Positions 37,450 through 46,564 are shown, numbered from the stretch's first letter. The stretch is 64,000 nt of DNA from Tropicibacter naphthalenivorans (GCF_900176475.1 NZ_FWXX01000002.1:632560-696559); one strand, 5' to 3'. The notes: a model not told the origin generated them from the sequence alone. Translations and numbers: made by a program.

Positions 37450-39585
37450 TTACGCGTTGCCCTTGGCGTCGCGGATCAGGCGCAGGATGTCCTTGGCCGC
37501 TTCGGGGATGTTGGTACCGGGGCCAAAGATCGCCTTGACGCCCGCGCCGTACAGGAATTCGTAGTCCTGCTGCGGGATCACGCCGCCACAGATGACGATG
37601 ATGTCGCCCGCGCCCTGATCTTTCAGTTCCTGAACCAACTGCGGGGCCAGCGTCTTGTGCCCGGCGGCCTGCGACGAGATGCCGATCACGTGCACGTCGT
37701 TGTCGATGGCGTCCTGCGCGGCCTCGGCCGGGGTCTGGAACAGCGGGCCCACGTCCACGTCAAAGCCGATGTCCGCAAAGGCGGTGGCGATCACCTTGGC
37801 ACCGCGGTCGTGACCGTCCTGGCCCATCTTGACCACCAGCATCCGCGGGCGGCGGCCTTCGTCCTCGGCGAACTGGTCGACCGCCTTCTGGATCGAGGCG
37901 AAATCCTCGTCGCCCTCATAGGCTGCGCCATAGACACCGGCGAGCGTTTTCACTTCGGCGCGGTGACGACCAAAGACCTTTTCCATTGCCATGCTGATCT
38001 CTCCTACCGAAGCGCGGGCGCGGGCGGCCTCGACCGCCGCTTCGAGCAGGTTACCGCCCTCTTGGGCGCGGCGTTCCAGCTCGGCCAGGGCCGCATCGCA
38101 GGCGGCCTGATCGCGGGTTGCGCGGATTTTCTCCAGACGGGCCACCTGGGACTCGCGCACCTTGGCGTTATCGATGTCCAGGATGTCGAGGTCTTCTTCC
38201 TTGGCCAGCTTGTACTTGTTGACGCCCACGATCACGTCGTCGCCGCGGTCGATGTCGGCCTGACGCTTGGCGGCGGTTTCCTCGATGCGCAGTTTCGGCA
38301 TCCCGGAGGCCACGGCCTTGGTCATGCCGCCCATCTCGTCGACCTCTTCGATCAGCTTCCACGCGGCCTCGGCCAGATCGTGGGTCAGCTTTTCGACGTA
38401 GTACGACCCGGCCAGCGGATCGACCACCTTGGTCACGCCGGTTTCCTCTTGCAGCACCAGCTGGGTGTTGCGGGCGATGCGGGCGCTGAACTCGGTCGGC
38501 AGGGCGATCGCCTCGTCCAGAGCGTTGGTGTGCAGCGATTGTGTGCCGCCCAAAACCGCGCTCATCGCCTCATAGGCCGTTCGGATCACGTTGTTATAGG
38601 GGTCCTGTTCGGTCAGCGACACGCCCGAGGTCTGGCAGTGGGTGCGCAGCATTTTCGAACGCGGGTTCTGCGCGCCAAGGTCGGTCATGATGCGGTGCCA
38701 CAGCATCCGCGCCGCGCGCAGTTTGGCCACTTCCATGAAGAAGTTCTTGCCGATGGCAAAGAAGAACGACAGACGGCCGGCGAACTTGTCGATATCCATG
38801 CCCGCTTCCATGGCGGTTTTGACGTATTCCTTGCCGTCCGCCAGCGTGTAGGCCAGTTCCTGCACCAGCGAGGCGCCCGCCTCTTGCATGTGGTAGCCCG
38901 AGATCGAGATCGAGTTGAATTTCGGCATCTCGTTCGAGGTGTATTCGATGATGTCCGAGATGATCCGCATCGACGGCTCGGGCGGGTAGATGTAGGTGTT
39001 GCGGACCATGAATTCCTTCAGAATGTCGTTCTGAATGGTCCCGGACAGGACCGAGCGGTCATGGCCCTGCTCTTCGCCCACGACGATAAAGTTCGCCAGC
39101 ACCGGGATCACCGCGCCGTTCATGGTCATGGAGACGCTGACCTTGTCCAGCGGGATGCCGTCAAAGAGGATTTTCATGTCCTCGACGCTGTCGATGGCCA
39201 CACCGGCCTTGCCGACATCGCCCACCACGCGGTCGTGGTCGCTGTCATAGCCGCGGTGCGTGGCAAGGTCGAAGGCGACCGAGACGCCCTGTTGGCCTGC
39301 GTCCAGCGCCTTGCGGTAAAAGGCGTTCGATTCCTCGGCGGTCGAGAAACCGGCATACTGGCGGATCGTCCAGGGACGGCCCGCGTACATGGTCGCCTTG
39401 ACGCCGCGCGTGAACGGGCCAAAGCCGGGCAGCGTGCCCATATGCGGCAGATCCTTGGTGTCGGCCTCGGTGTACAGCGGCTTGACCTCGATGCCTTCGA
39501 GGGTGTTCCACGTCAGGTCGTCCACCGCGCGGCCGCGCAGTTCCTTTTCAGCGAGTTGGCGCCAATCTTCGGGCAGGTCTGTCAT
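37450..39585 (-). CDS. scpA: Methylmalonyl-CoA mutase
   Basis: A 711-residue adenosylcobalamin enzyme that turns (R)-methylmalonyl-CoA into succinyl-CoA, the last step of propionyl-CoA assimilation. The TIM-barrel part has [25 protein letters not shown] and [19 protein letters not shown]; the C-terminal cobalamin domain (about 575-711) has the base-off DGHDRG motif and [10 protein letters not shown]-type loop ([12 protein letters not shown]). Single-chain form. ATG 39585 lies 38 bases inside the upstream sulfotransferase-like gene. It belongs functionally with pccA and pccB upstream. Confidence 0.97.
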   Translation of the reverse strand: MTDLPEDWRQLAEKELRGRAVDDLTWNTLEGIEVKPLYTEADTKDLPHMGTLPGFGPFTRGVKATMYAGRPWTIRQYAGFSTAEESNAFYRKALDAGQQGVSVAFDLATHRGYDSDHDRVVGDVGKAGVAIDSVEDMKILFDGIPLDKVSVSMTMNGAVIPVLANFIVVGEEQGHDRSVLSGTIQNDILKEFMVRNTYIYPPEPSMRIISDIIEYTSNEMPKFNSISISGYHMQEAGASLVQELAYTLADGKEYVKTAMEAGMDIDKFAGRLSFFFAIGKNFFMEVAKLRAARMLWHRIMTDLGAQNPRSKMLRTHCQTSGVSLTEQDPYNNVIRTAYEAMSAVLGGTQSLHTNALDEAIALPTEFSARIARNTQLVLQEETGVTKVVDPLAGSYYVEKLTHDLAEAAWKLIEEVDEMGGMTKAVASGMPKLRIEETAAKRQADIDRGDDVIVGVNKYKLAKEEDLDILDIDNAKVRESQVARLEKIRATRDQAACDAALAELERRAQEGGNLLEAAVEAARARASVGEISMAMEKVFGRHRAEVKTLAGVYGAAYEGDEDFASIQKAVDQFAEDEGRRPRMLVVKMGQDGHDRGAKVIATAFADIGFDVDVGPLFQTPAEAAQDAIDNDVHVIGISSQAAGHKTLAPQLVQELKDQGAGDIIVICGGVIPQQDYEFLYGAGVKAIFGPGTNIPEAAKDILRLIRDAKGNA

Positions 39586-40477
39586 GTCGTTGTCCTCTTG
39601 CTTGCAGATCCTTGCCGAGGTTTGTCCCCGGTCGGTCGGAGGCTGCGGTCTCTGTCAGGGTGGCCAGACCATCGGCCCCGGCGCGTAGCCAGAACAGATC
39701 GTCCGCGTAGGCTTCGCGCAAACGCGCCGCCTGGGTGAAATCAAAGGGCTGCCAGCGGCCTTCGCCGGGCAGCTGGGCGGGGTCTTCGCCGCGCTCGGCC
39801 AGGCAGGTGCGCAAAGCGGCCAGGTCGGGGCAGCGGTTGGCCCAGAACGCGCCGGGCTGGCTTTCGGGGCCGGATTGCCCGGTGATCGCCTCGAACAGCG
39901 CCTCGGGGCGGTCGGCAAAGCGTTCGAACACGGTCACGGTGATGTCCGCGCCCGGGCAGGCGCAGGCCAGATCGGTGATCACATGCCGCCAGCTGCGGCT
40001 GGCATTTGCCAGCGCCTCCAGCTTGGCTTCGGTCGGCAGGGGCATCCCGCGCGGCACCAAAAAGGCCAGGGCCGAGGCCCACCACATGTCCAGCGACCGG
40101 ATTTGCAGGTTGACCCGCGTCACCGGCGCAAAGCCCGCCGCCACCCGCGCCATACGCAGGCCAATTTCGGGGTACAGCGCCCCTGCCCGCACGCAGCGGC
40201 GCGGCGTGCCGATGAGGTTCTCGTCCGAGACGACCAGCGCCCCTAGCCCGCGTTTTTCAGCGCTGCGCAGGTTCATCTGCACGCGGCCCGCGCGGCGGCG
40301 CGCCTCTGCCGGGGTGGCGGGCGTGTCGGTCAAACCATCAAGCACCCCTTTGCGGGTGCGCCACGGCCCCCAAAACCCGATCCCCGCCCCATCCAGCGTG
40401 GCCCGGTTGGCGCGCATATAGTGCTGAAAACTGGTCGAGCCGGTGCGGTGTGCGCCGACGTGCAAGATCACATCCAT
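39548..40477 (-). CDS. Sulfotransferase-like protein
   Basis: A 309-residue protein that starts [21 protein letters not shown], a PAPS-type P-loop as in bacterial sulfotransferases; the IGTPRR...[12 protein letters not shown] region and [20 protein letters not shown] resemble the 3'-phosphate binding part, where Arg and Ser contact PAPS. Acceptor unknown. A longer open reading upstream to 41776 is not the gene. Its 3' end overlaps the mutase start by 38 bases, an unusually long overlap, so the mutase may be read through from this gene. Confidence 0.72.
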   Translation of the reverse strand: MDVILHVGAHRTGSTSFQHYMRANRATLDGAGIGFWGPWRTRKGVLDGLTDTPATPAEARRRAGRVQMNLRSAEKRGLGALVVSDENLIGTPRRCVRAGALYPEIGLRMARVAAGFAPVTRVNLQIRSLDMWWASALAFLVPRGMPLPTEAKLEALANASRSWRHVITDLACACPGADITVTVFERFADRPEALFEAITGQSGPESQPGAFWANRCPDLAALRTCLAERGEDPAQLPGEGRWQPFDFTQAARLREAYADDLFWLRAGADGLATLTETAASDRPGTNLGKDLQARGQRHDRPARRLAPTR

Positions 40478-40640
40478 CTGGCTTGCTGCCTTCTTGTGCG
40501 GGGTGCGTTCTGCGACCACGAAGCTGTTGAAGGCATAAGATGCACCCAAGCTGGTGAGCATCTTGTTAAAGCTAAAATTTTCACGGATCTGGGGCGTGCT
40601 GCCCTGTGCAGGACGGTCCGGCGGACATATATCTTGATCC

Positions 40641-41123
40641 ATGAAGATCAAATTGTCCGTATTCACCGCAGTTTTTGTCGCGTCCCTGAGCGGGGCGAGC
40701 CTTGCGCAGGATGTCACCGTCGATCCGCCCGCCGTGGTGACGGTGGACCCGGCGCAGATGATCCGCCCCGCCGCCGAGGTTACGCTGGACGAGTTCTTGT
40801 GGATCAAACGGCCCGTGGTGGTCTTTGCCGACAATCCCGCCGATCCGCGATACGTCGAGCAGATGGATTTGCTGACCTCGCGGCTGGACCCATTGGACGA
40901 GCGCGACGTGGTGATCATCACCGACACCGACCCAAAGGCGCGGTCCGCCGTGCGCCAAGAGCTGCGCCCGCGCGGGTTTAGCCTGACGGTGCTGACCAAG
41001 GACGGGACGATCATCTTTCGCTCGCCCGCGCCGCGATCCGAACGCGAAATCAGCGCCGCCATCGACGCGGTGCCGCTGCGGCGGCAGGAAATCCGCGACC
41101 GGCTGAATACGGTGCGCGAATAG
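40641..41123 (+). CDS. DUF4174-type exported protein
   Basis: A 160-residue protein with a signal peptide (KIKLSVFTAVFVASLSGASLAQ) and a thioredoxin-like DUF4174 core: LDEFLWIKRPVVVFADNPADPRYVEQMDLL, DVVIITDTD and GFSLTVLTKDGTIIFRSPAPRSEREI. The redox cysteines of thioredoxin are absent. Function unknown, periplasmic. It stands alone on the plus strand inside the minus-strand propionate region, divergent from the sulfotransferase gene and convergent with the lipoprotein gene (1-base gap). Confidence 0.82.
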   Translation: MKIKLSVFTAVFVASLSGASLAQDVTVDPPAVVTVDPAQMIRPAAEVTLDEFLWIKRPVVVFADNPADPRYVEQMDLLTSRLDPLDERDVVIITDTDPKARSAVRQELRPRGFSLTVLTKDGTIIFRSPAPRSEREISAAIDAVPLRRQEIRDRLNTVRE

Positions 41124-41124
41124 C

Positions 41125-41670
41125 CTAGACGTTGCCCCGCATGAACAGCAGCAGCATTTCCGGCGGATAGAGCATCAGCAGCGCGTTGGTCGCCGGATCG
41201 TAGACTGTAATGGCCTTGTCCGAGGTCATGACCGCATGAAACCCGTTGGAAATCCCCGGATCCTCGATGCAATCGAGCGCCGGCCCAACCCCGGCGGACA
41301 CCAGCCCCAGCCCGGTGGGCAAATCCAGCGACATGATCCCGCGCGACACCTGATGCGGCGTCGTTCCCGGCATATCGAACCACACCGCCCGGTTGCGTTT
41401 GAGGTACAAGACCGCCTCGCGGTAGGTCGTCACCTGACGCGGGCCCGCGCTGCGCAACACCTCGGACGCCAGATCGTAGACCGCGATCGTACAGGTCGAT
41501 TTCGAGACGAAATGGCGCTGCTGCGCGAGGAACACCCATTTGTTGAGGTAAGCCCGCAGCTCTTCCTCGGTGTCCATGGCAAAGCAGCCACCCAGCGTCG
41601 CCAACAGCGCCGCCATCATCGCAAGCCGCCGCAAAGGCAGCGCCGCCAAATGCCAAGCCTTCATCCACAT
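41125..41670 (-). CDS. Lipoprotein
   Basis: A 181-residue protein with a lipoprotein signal: hydrophobic LAMMAALLATLGGC with the lipobox cysteine, so it is anchored to a membrane from the periplasm. The mature part includes ELRAYLNKWVFLAQQRHFVSKSTCTIAVYDLAS and the hydrophobic C-terminus ALLMLYPPEMLLLFMRGNV. I do not recognise a family. Starts at 41670 and 41664 are both possible; neither has a strong ribosome site. It follows pccA on the same strand, separated by a CGGATCGC/GCGATCCG hairpin (41728-41748). Confidence 0.7.
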   Translation of the reverse strand: MWMKAWHLAALPLRRLAMMAALLATLGGCFAMDTEEELRAYLNKWVFLAQQRHFVSKSTCTIAVYDLASEVLRSAGPRQVTTYREAVLYLKRNRAVWFDMPGTTPHQVSRGIMSLDLPTGLGLVSAGVGPALDCIEDPGISNGFHAVMTSDKAITVYDPATNALLMLYPPEMLLLFMRGNV

Positions 41671-41772
41671 AGGCCCAAGGCATAGAGCCAAATTCTGAAC
41701 AAAGGGTTGCGAGGGCCGCCCCCGACCCGGATCGCAAACCGCGATCCGCAAGCCTATGGGCGGCCCAAGACA

Positions 41773-43773
41773 TCATTCGAATTCCATGATCACTTCGTCG
41801 ACCGCAAGGCTGTCGCCCGCAGCCGCGTTGATCTTGGACACAACGCCCTTCTTCTCGGCGCGCAGGATGTTTTCCATCTTCATCGCCTCGATGGTGCAGA
41901 GCGCCTGGCCCTCTTGGACCTCCTGCCCCTCTTCCACGTCGATCTTGACCACCAGACCCGGCATCGGGCAGAGCAGCATTTTCGAGGTATCGGGGGGCAG
42001 TTTTTCCGGCATCAGCTGGGCCAGTTCGGCCTGACGCGGGCTGCGCACGTGCACCTTGAGATCCGCGCCGCGCGAGCGAATACGGAAGCCTTGGGTGATC
42101 TTGTCGACCTTGAGCACCAGACCTTCGCCATCGACCAGCATCCGCGCGAGGCTGTCGCCCGGTGTCCAGTCGCCTTCGACGCGGGCGGAGGTGCCATCGG
42201 CGAATTTCACCGTCGAGCCCGCCGGATCGGCGTCGATGGACACGTCAAAGGACGCGCCTTGCAGGGCCACGTTCCACTCGGTGCCGACGCGGCGTTCGTG
42301 GTTGTCCAGACGGCCCGACACGCGGGTGCGGCGGATTTCCGCGACGCGGTTCATGGCCGCACAAGCCGCCGCGATCTTTTTCAGACCGTCCTCGGCCAGC
42401 GTCACGCCTTCGAACCCTTCGGGGTATTCTTCGGCGATAAAGGCGGTGGTCATCTCGCCCGAGATGAACTTGGGGTGGTCCATCACAGCCGCCACGAAGG
42501 GCAGGTTGTGGCCGATGCCTTCGACCTCAAAGCTGTCGAGCGCGTTGCGCATCACCTCGATGGCCTCGGCGCGGGTCGGTGCCCAGGTGCAGAGCTTGGC
42601 GATCATCGGGTCGTAATACATCGAGATCTCGCCGCCCTCGTAGACGCCGGTGTCGTTGCGCACCAGCCCCGCGCCCAGCTTGCCCTCTGCGGGGGGGCGG
42701 TAGCGGGTCAGACGGCCAATCGACGGCAGGAAGCCGCGATAGGGGTCTTCGGCATACAGACGGTTTTCGATGGCCCAGCCGTTGCGCTGCACGTCCTCTT
42801 GCTTGATGGTCAGCGGCTCGCCATTGGCGACGCGGATCATCTGTTCCACGAGGTCAACGCCGGTGATCAGCTCGGTGACCGGGTGTTCCACCTGAAGACG
42901 GGTGTTCATTTCGAGGAAGTAAAAGTTCCGCTCGCCATCGACGATGAATTCCACGGTGCCTGCGCTGGTATAGCCCACGGCCTTGGCCAGCGCGACGGAC
43001 TGCTCGCCCATGGCTTTGCGGGTTTCTTCATCCAAGAATGGCGACGGTGCCTCTTCGACGACCTTCTGGTTGCGGCGCTGGATCGAGCATTCGCGCTCGT
43101 TCAGGTAAATGCCGTTGCCATGGGCGTCGCACAGCACCTGGATTTCGATGTGGCGCGGCTGGGTGACGAATTTCTCGATGAAAATTCGGTCATCACCAAA
43201 GGAGTTCGCCGCCTCGTTCTTGGACGACTGAAAGCCTTCGCGGCAGTCGTCGTCGTTCCACGCGATGCGCATCCCCTTGCCGCCGCCGCCAGCCGACGCC
43301 TTGATCATCACCGGGTAGCCGATCTCGTTCGAGATTTTCACGGCCTCGTCGGCGTCCTCGATCAGGCCCATGTAGCCGGGCACGGTGCTGACGCCTGCTT
43401 CCTGCGCGATCTTTTTCGAGGTGATCTTGTCACCCATCTTCTCAATGGCCCCCTTGGGCGGGCCGACAAAGGCAACGCCCGCGGCCTCGAGCGCCTCGGC
43501 GAACTTGGCGTTCTCCGACAGGAAGCCGTAACCGGGGTGCACGGCCTGCGCGCCGGTCTGCTTGATGGCGTCCATGATCTTGTCGATCACGATATAGGAT
43601 TGGTTGGCCGGAGGTGGGCCGATGTGGATGGCTTCATCGGCCATTTCCACGTGCAGCGCGTTTTTATCCGCGTCTGAATAGACCGCGACGGTCTTGATAC
43701 CCATGGCGCGGGCGGTCTTGATGACCCGGCAGGCGATCTCGCCCCGGTTGGCGATCAGGATCTTGTCGAACAT
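41773..43773 (-). CDS. pccA: Propionyl-CoA carboxylase alpha (biotin) subunit
   Basis: A 666-residue biotin-dependent subunit: biotin carboxylase (MFDKILIANRGEIACRVI, the glycine-rich ASAGGGGKGMRIAW ATP loop, and EMNTRLQVEHPVTE), a central BT linker and the C-terminal biotinyl domain with the carrier lysine in EAMKMEN. With PccB it makes methylmalonyl-CoA from propionyl-CoA. ATG 43773 has AAGGGA upstream; an in-frame extension to 43836 is not conserved. Lies between pccB (3 kb upstream) and methylmalonyl-CoA mutase. Confidence 0.96.
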   Translation of the reverse strand: MFDKILIANRGEIACRVIKTARAMGIKTVAVYSDADKNALHVEMADEAIHIGPPPANQSYIVIDKIMDAIKQTGAQAVHPGYGFLSENAKFAEALEAAGVAFVGPPKGAIEKMGDKITSKKIAQEAGVSTVPGYMGLIEDADEAVKISNEIGYPVMIKASAGGGGKGMRIAWNDDDCREGFQSSKNEAANSFGDDRIFIEKFVTQPRHIEIQVLCDAHGNGIYLNERECSIQRRNQKVVEEAPSPFLDEETRKAMGEQSVALAKAVGYTSAGTVEFIVDGERNFYFLEMNTRLQVEHPVTELITGVDLVEQMIRVANGEPLTIKQEDVQRNGWAIENRLYAEDPYRGFLPSIGRLTRYRPPAEGKLGAGLVRNDTGVYEGGEISMYYDPMIAKLCTWAPTRAEAIEVMRNALDSFEVEGIGHNLPFVAAVMDHPKFISGEMTTAFIAEEYPEGFEGVTLAEDGLKKIAAACAAMNRVAEIRRTRVSGRLDNHERRVGTEWNVALQGASFDVSIDADPAGSTVKFADGTSARVEGDWTPGDSLARMLVDGEGLVLKVDKITQGFRIRSRGADLKVHVRSPRQAELAQLMPEKLPPDTSKMLLCPMPGLVVKIDVEEGQEVQEGQALCTIEAMKMENILRAEKKGVVSKINAAAGDSLAVDEVIMEFE

Positions 43774-43824
43774 GTCTGTCCCTTCTTTAGTGGCCCCATG
43801 GCGGGGCGTACGTCTCGGCATGAC

Positions 43825-43857
43825 AAAGCCGCCCACGGGAGAGACCCCGGGGCGGCT
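43825..43857 (-). terminator. Terminator candidate in front of pccA
   Basis: On the minus strand AGCCGCCC/GGGCGGCT (8 bp) is followed by TTTG. It is 37 bases downstream of the glycine-zipper lipoprotein gene and would insulate pccA from it. Confidence 0.5.
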
Positions 43858-43893
43858 GGTGATAGAATTACAGTCGGGCCAAGGCCCGTGGAT

Positions 43894-44100
43894 TTAGCGG
43901 CAGAACTGCGGGGTGACGTCGTCGCACACAACGCCAGCTGCGCCGCCAATGGCTGCACCGGCCGCGACATTGCCGCCCGTTGCTGCTGCGCCCGCCGCGC
44001 CGATGCCCGCGCCAAGCGCGCCGCGTTCAAGGTCGGTGCCTTCGCAGGCCGCAAGACCAAGGCTGGATGCAAGGGCGAGGGAAAGGGTGAGAATGCGCAT
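43894..44100 (-). CDS. Small glycine-zipper lipoprotein
   Basis: A 68-residue protein with a lipoprotein signal (LALASSLGLAAC) and a Gly/Ala zipper (GALGAGIGAAGAAATGGNVAAGAAIGGAAGVV) that could insert into or pack against the outer membrane; it ends CDDVTPQFCR. Short proteins like this are common in Rhodobacterales. GGAGA precedes ATG 44100. Role unknown. Confidence 0.75.
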   Translation of the reverse strand: MRILTLSLALASSLGLAACEGTDLERGALGAGIGAAGAAATGGNVAAGAAIGGAAGVVCDDVTPQFCR

Positions 44101-44419
44101 GGGACTGTCTCCGTTCGTTGCTCGGTGGCGCGCTGTTGCGGCGCGCGTTCATGACCCATTAACGAAGTCGTCCGAGCAGAAGTTCCCTGCCCTTCAGCAT
44201 TTTTCTGGATGCAACGCGTGGAAAAAAGACGGAGGACACGCATTGGGGACTGCACGCGCCCTCCGTCAAGGGAAGGGTAATGCCCGGCGCTGGCCGACAA
44301 TTGACCAAAGCCTGACAGGGTGCAGTTGGGGGCAAAATCGGGCGCGCGCACAAGGGGATTGCGCACCGAGCCGGTACAATCGGCGGTGGTCTGCGCAAAT
44401 TCGCTGTGCACGCGCGGAA
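44101..44419. other. 319-bp intergenic region in the pcc cluster
   Basis: No gene that I trust. A strong minus-strand terminator lies at 44222-44267, 152 bases downstream of the stop at 44420. The stretch 44268-44419 could be a 3' untranslated region or a small RNA. The part 44101-44221 must hold the promoter of the glycine-zipper lipoprotein. Confidence 0.5.
44222..44267 (-). terminator. Strong terminator, minus strand
   Basis: On the minus strand GACGGAGG pairs with CCTCCGTC, extended inward by further G-C and G-T pairs, and is followed by TTTTTT. Confidence 0.8.
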
Positions 44420-44779
44420 TCATGCCCAATCGTCCTCTTCGAACGCCTCGGGAAAGGATGCGCGGGCGGCGGTCTCGTTGATGACCAGCAGCGCCTCATA
44501 GCTTTCGGGGTCGAAATCTTCTTCGACGGCCACGACCTCGCGGCCAAACAGCCACGACAGGCGGCCCGCGTCGAGGTTGCCGCGTTCGAACGGCTGGTCG
44601 CCGAAATGCTCCCACAGGGCTTTCATAAAGCCCGCATCGGCGCGTTTGTCCGCTGGACGGCGATCGCGATAGCGCTCCAACGGCTTGAGCGGCGTCGCGC
44701 CCTTGGGATTGGCGCGGCGCAGGGTAAATTGGAAATCGGTTCCGGGCAGACGGCCCGGAAATCCGCGATGCTTCAGCAT
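44420..44779 (-). CDS. Conserved hypothetical protein in pcc cluster
   Basis: A 119-residue cytoplasmic protein with a basic N-terminal half (FTLRRANPKGATPLKPLERYRDRRPADKRADAG) and an acidic C-terminal half (VAVEEDFDPESYEALLVINETAARASFPEAFEEDDWA). No domain recognised. The ribosome site AAGGGGC is buried in a 9-bp hairpin that ends one base before ATG 44779, which may limit translation. It is on the same strand as pccB and pccA. Confidence 0.65.
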   Translation of the reverse strand: MLKHRGFPGRLPGTDFQFTLRRANPKGATPLKPLERYRDRRPADKRADAGFMKALWEHFGDQPFERGNLDAGRLSWLFGREVVAVEEDFDPESYEALLVINETAARASFPEAFEEDDWA

Positions 44780-44780
44780 G

Positions 44781-44808
44781 GGACGCCCCTTACCGCGACG
44801 GGGCGTCC
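44781..44808 (-). promoter_or_regulatory. Hairpin covering a ribosome site
   Basis: GGACGCCCC (44781-44789) and GGGGCGTCC (44800-44808) form a perfect 9-bp stem with a 10-base loop. On the minus-strand RNA the 3' arm includes the AAGGGGC ribosome site of the gene starting at 44779. Confidence 0.6.
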
Positions 44809-44833
44809 GAAAGGGCGCGATGCACCCCCAGCG

Positions 44834-45157
44834 TCAGCCGTTCGTGTTGCGGTTCTGGTTGGTGTTGCGGTTTTGGTTGTTAAGCTGGTTCTGCGTGCCG
44901 CCGCCATTCGGGTCGACCACGTCGCCCGGATCGGTGACATCTGCCACGTCATCGATGACGCCATCGCCGTTAGTGTCCAGCGCGGCTGCGGTGTCTGCGT
45001 CGGCCACGCACAGATCACCGGACAGGACAAAGCCGGTCGGGCAGTAGGCCAGCCCCAGCTTGTCGTAGGTCGGCAGGGCCGTGACGGACGGCGCAGCACA
45101 GGCCGACAACAGGCCAGCAGCAGCAAGGACGAAAACGGTGGTGATTTTTGCAGACAT
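44834..45157 (-). CDS. Lipoprotein with EF-hand-like loop and Asn/Gln tail
   Basis: A 107-residue lipoprotein: signal and lipobox (VFVLAAAGLLSAC), a short mature part with CPTGFVLSGDLC, a calcium-binding-like loop DTNGDGVIDD, and a low-complexity Asn/Gln/Thr tail (NQLNNQNRNTNQNRNTNG). AAGGGG precedes ATG 45157. It could sit on the outer membrane with a calcium-dependent surface role, but this is only inference. Confidence 0.72.
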   Translation of the reverse strand: MSAKITTVFVLAAAGLLSACAAPSVTALPTYDKLGLAYCPTGFVLSGDLCVADADTAAALDTNGDGVIDDVADVTDPGDVVDPNGGGTQNQLNNQNRNTNQNRNTNG

Positions 45158-45310
45158 GACTTGGTCCCCTTGAGATGCGCAGGCGTTTTTCCCTGCGGTT
45201 TACAAAGGTTAACGTAGTCACTTGCGGCGCGGGCACCTTGATCGGTGTCAACTGGCGCCATTTTCCCGCAGGGCGGGAACGGAGCGGACAACAAAGCCCG
45301 CCCCGATAGG

Positions 45311-45454
45311 TTACTTGTATTTGCCCGTGTAGACCGGTTCAACGCTGATCGGCTCGGGGTCGACCACGATGTACTCTTCTTCCGGCGCACCACCACAGGC
45401 GGCAACGCCTGCGACGAGTGCGAACATGGCAAGCAGTTTGACGCTCTTGGACAT
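45311..45454 (-). CDS. 47-residue lipoprotein
   Basis: A very short gene: 47 residues, start ATG at 45454 with AGGAG 6 bases upstream, stop TAA at 45311. The product has a full lipoprotein signal (KLLAMFALVAGVAAC with lipobox cysteine) and an acidic mature tail of 27 residues, GGAPEEEYIVVDPEPISVEP then VYTGKYK. Signal, ribosome site and codon use all look real. Function unknown; entericidin-like small lipoproteins are a loose parallel. Confidence 0.75.
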   Translation of the reverse strand: MSKSVKLLAMFALVAGVAACGGAPEEEYIVVDPEPISVEPVYTGKYK

Positions 45455-45668
45455 CTTCTACTCCTGTCACTTTCTATGAAACCTGCCGGGCCTGTTAGCC
45501 CAACCTGTCCCCGTTTCGAGGTTACGATTGCTTGGGTGCAATCGAGAGCAACGGTAGCGCGCGCGCGGTCAAAAAGATACGCGCATTGGGCCAGACTTGC
45601 AGGCTGTGACGCAGAAGCCTCAGAAAGTTGTCCACATGAGAGTCGCCGCGCAACATATTGTGCACCCA

Positions 45669-46166
45669 TCAAAAAGCCTCCCAGATGCAGAGGTCGTTTT
45701 CGACGAGAAAACTCTCGAAAAACTGGGTGATCTCGGGGTTGCGCACGCCAAATTCGGTGGGCGCGGACATCAGCGAGATCACAACACGTTCGGGAGCAAG
45801 TCCCGATTCCGAGAGCTTGGGCAGCGCAAACCCGGCGCAAAGCAGCGCCAGATCGTCGGCCAGATCGACGTAGGTCATGCCCTCCTGCCCCAAGGCAGGC
45901 TGGACAAAGCGGAACCGATAGGTCGGCGCCTCGTCGATCATGTCGTGAAAGTCGAACACCTTGCCGGTGCCTAGGTCCACCGGCTCTTCGGCCGCTAGGG
46001 ACGGGCCGCAGGTCAGCGACAGGGCGCTCAACGATAGGGTGATTAAAGCGGCGCAGCTCCAGCCTCGTTTCCGAGCTCCTCCTGCCAGAGCTGCGCGCAC
46101 CCCGGACGCGTCCGGGGCTGGTGTTTCGGTGCGGGAAACGGCCGCTGTACTGATACGCGGGCTCAT
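45669..46166 (-). CDS. Exported conserved protein (possibly DUF6497)
   Basis: A 165-residue protein with an N-terminal membrane/signal segment (CAALITLSLSALSLTCGPSLAA at about 35-56) and a globular remainder: VFDFHDMIDEAPTYRFRFVQPAL, DLADDLALLCAGFALPKL, VVISLMSAPTEFGVRNPEITQFFESF, ending CIWEAF. The pattern matches, from memory, a Rhodobacteraceae family called DUF6497. Its ATG overlaps the TGA of the upstream gene (ATGA). Part of the short operon behind pccB. Confidence 0.68.
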   Translation of the reverse strand: MSPRISTAAVSRTETPAPDASGVRAALAGGARKRGWSCAALITLSLSALSLTCGPSLAAEEPVDLGTGKVFDFHDMIDEAPTYRFRFVQPALGQEGMTYVDLADDLALLCAGFALPKLSESGLAPERVVISLMSAPTEFGVRNPEITQFFESFLVENDLCIWEAF

Positions 46167-46561
46167 GCCGAGCCCCCCTTTGCCCAACGGGTCCAGCGCG
46201 CACGTCGCGCAGGATCGTTCAGCAAGGCGCGGATGCGATCCTCCAGACCAGCCTCGGGACGGCCCAGCAGGCGGCCCCCGGCGGTCACGGTCAAAACATC
46301 TTCCGCTGCGGCAATCTGTATCACGGGGGAAAATCCACGCAAGTGTTTTAAATCGCGCCACAGATCCTGGCGGATATGACGCGCCAGACGCGCCCGCCCC
46401 ATGATTGGGAAGGACGCAGTTGCACAGACATCGAACCGAGGGGGCCACTGCCGCGCGAGGGTATAGCCCCCCGCTGCATCGCGCGCCTCTAGCCAGCCGC
46501 CCCGCAACCGATGCGGGACAGCGGCCAAAGCCGCAGCGCTATGTTGCCCCCCCTGCCCCAT
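46163..46561 (-). CDS. Conserved hypothetical protein behind pccB
   Basis: A 132-residue protein, probably cytoplasmic, with Arg/Trp-rich segments (GRARLARHIRQDLWRDLKHLRGFSPVIQI) and a C-terminal basic helix (LLNDPARRARWTRWAKG). No family recognised. It begins 3 bases after the pccB stop and its own stop overlaps the next ATG, so all three genes form one transcript. A link to carboxylase function is possible only by position. Confidence 0.68.
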   Translation of the reverse strand: MGQGGQHSAAALAAVPHRLRGGWLEARDAAGGYTLARQWPPRFDVCATASFPIMGRARLARHIRQDLWRDLKHLRGFSPVIQIAAAEDVLTVTAGGRLLGRPEAGLEDRIRALLNDPARRARWTRWAKGGSA

Positions 46562-46564
46562 CGC

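Noticed and set aside
41728-41748. CGGATCGC/GCGATCCG hairpin behind pccA as terminator
   Set aside because: The stem is perfect but no T-run follows on either strand.
40478-41776. N-terminal extension of the sulfotransferase-like frame
   Set aside because: The extra sequence is low-complexity, crosses two genes on either strand and precedes the clear P-loop start at 40477.
43755-44429. 224-residue minus-strand frame whose ATG at 44423 overlaps the TGA of the gene at 44420
   Set aside because: It runs straight through a strong terminator (44222-44267) and over the clear glycine-zipper lipoprotein gene in another frame; its later half is low-complexity shadow sequence.
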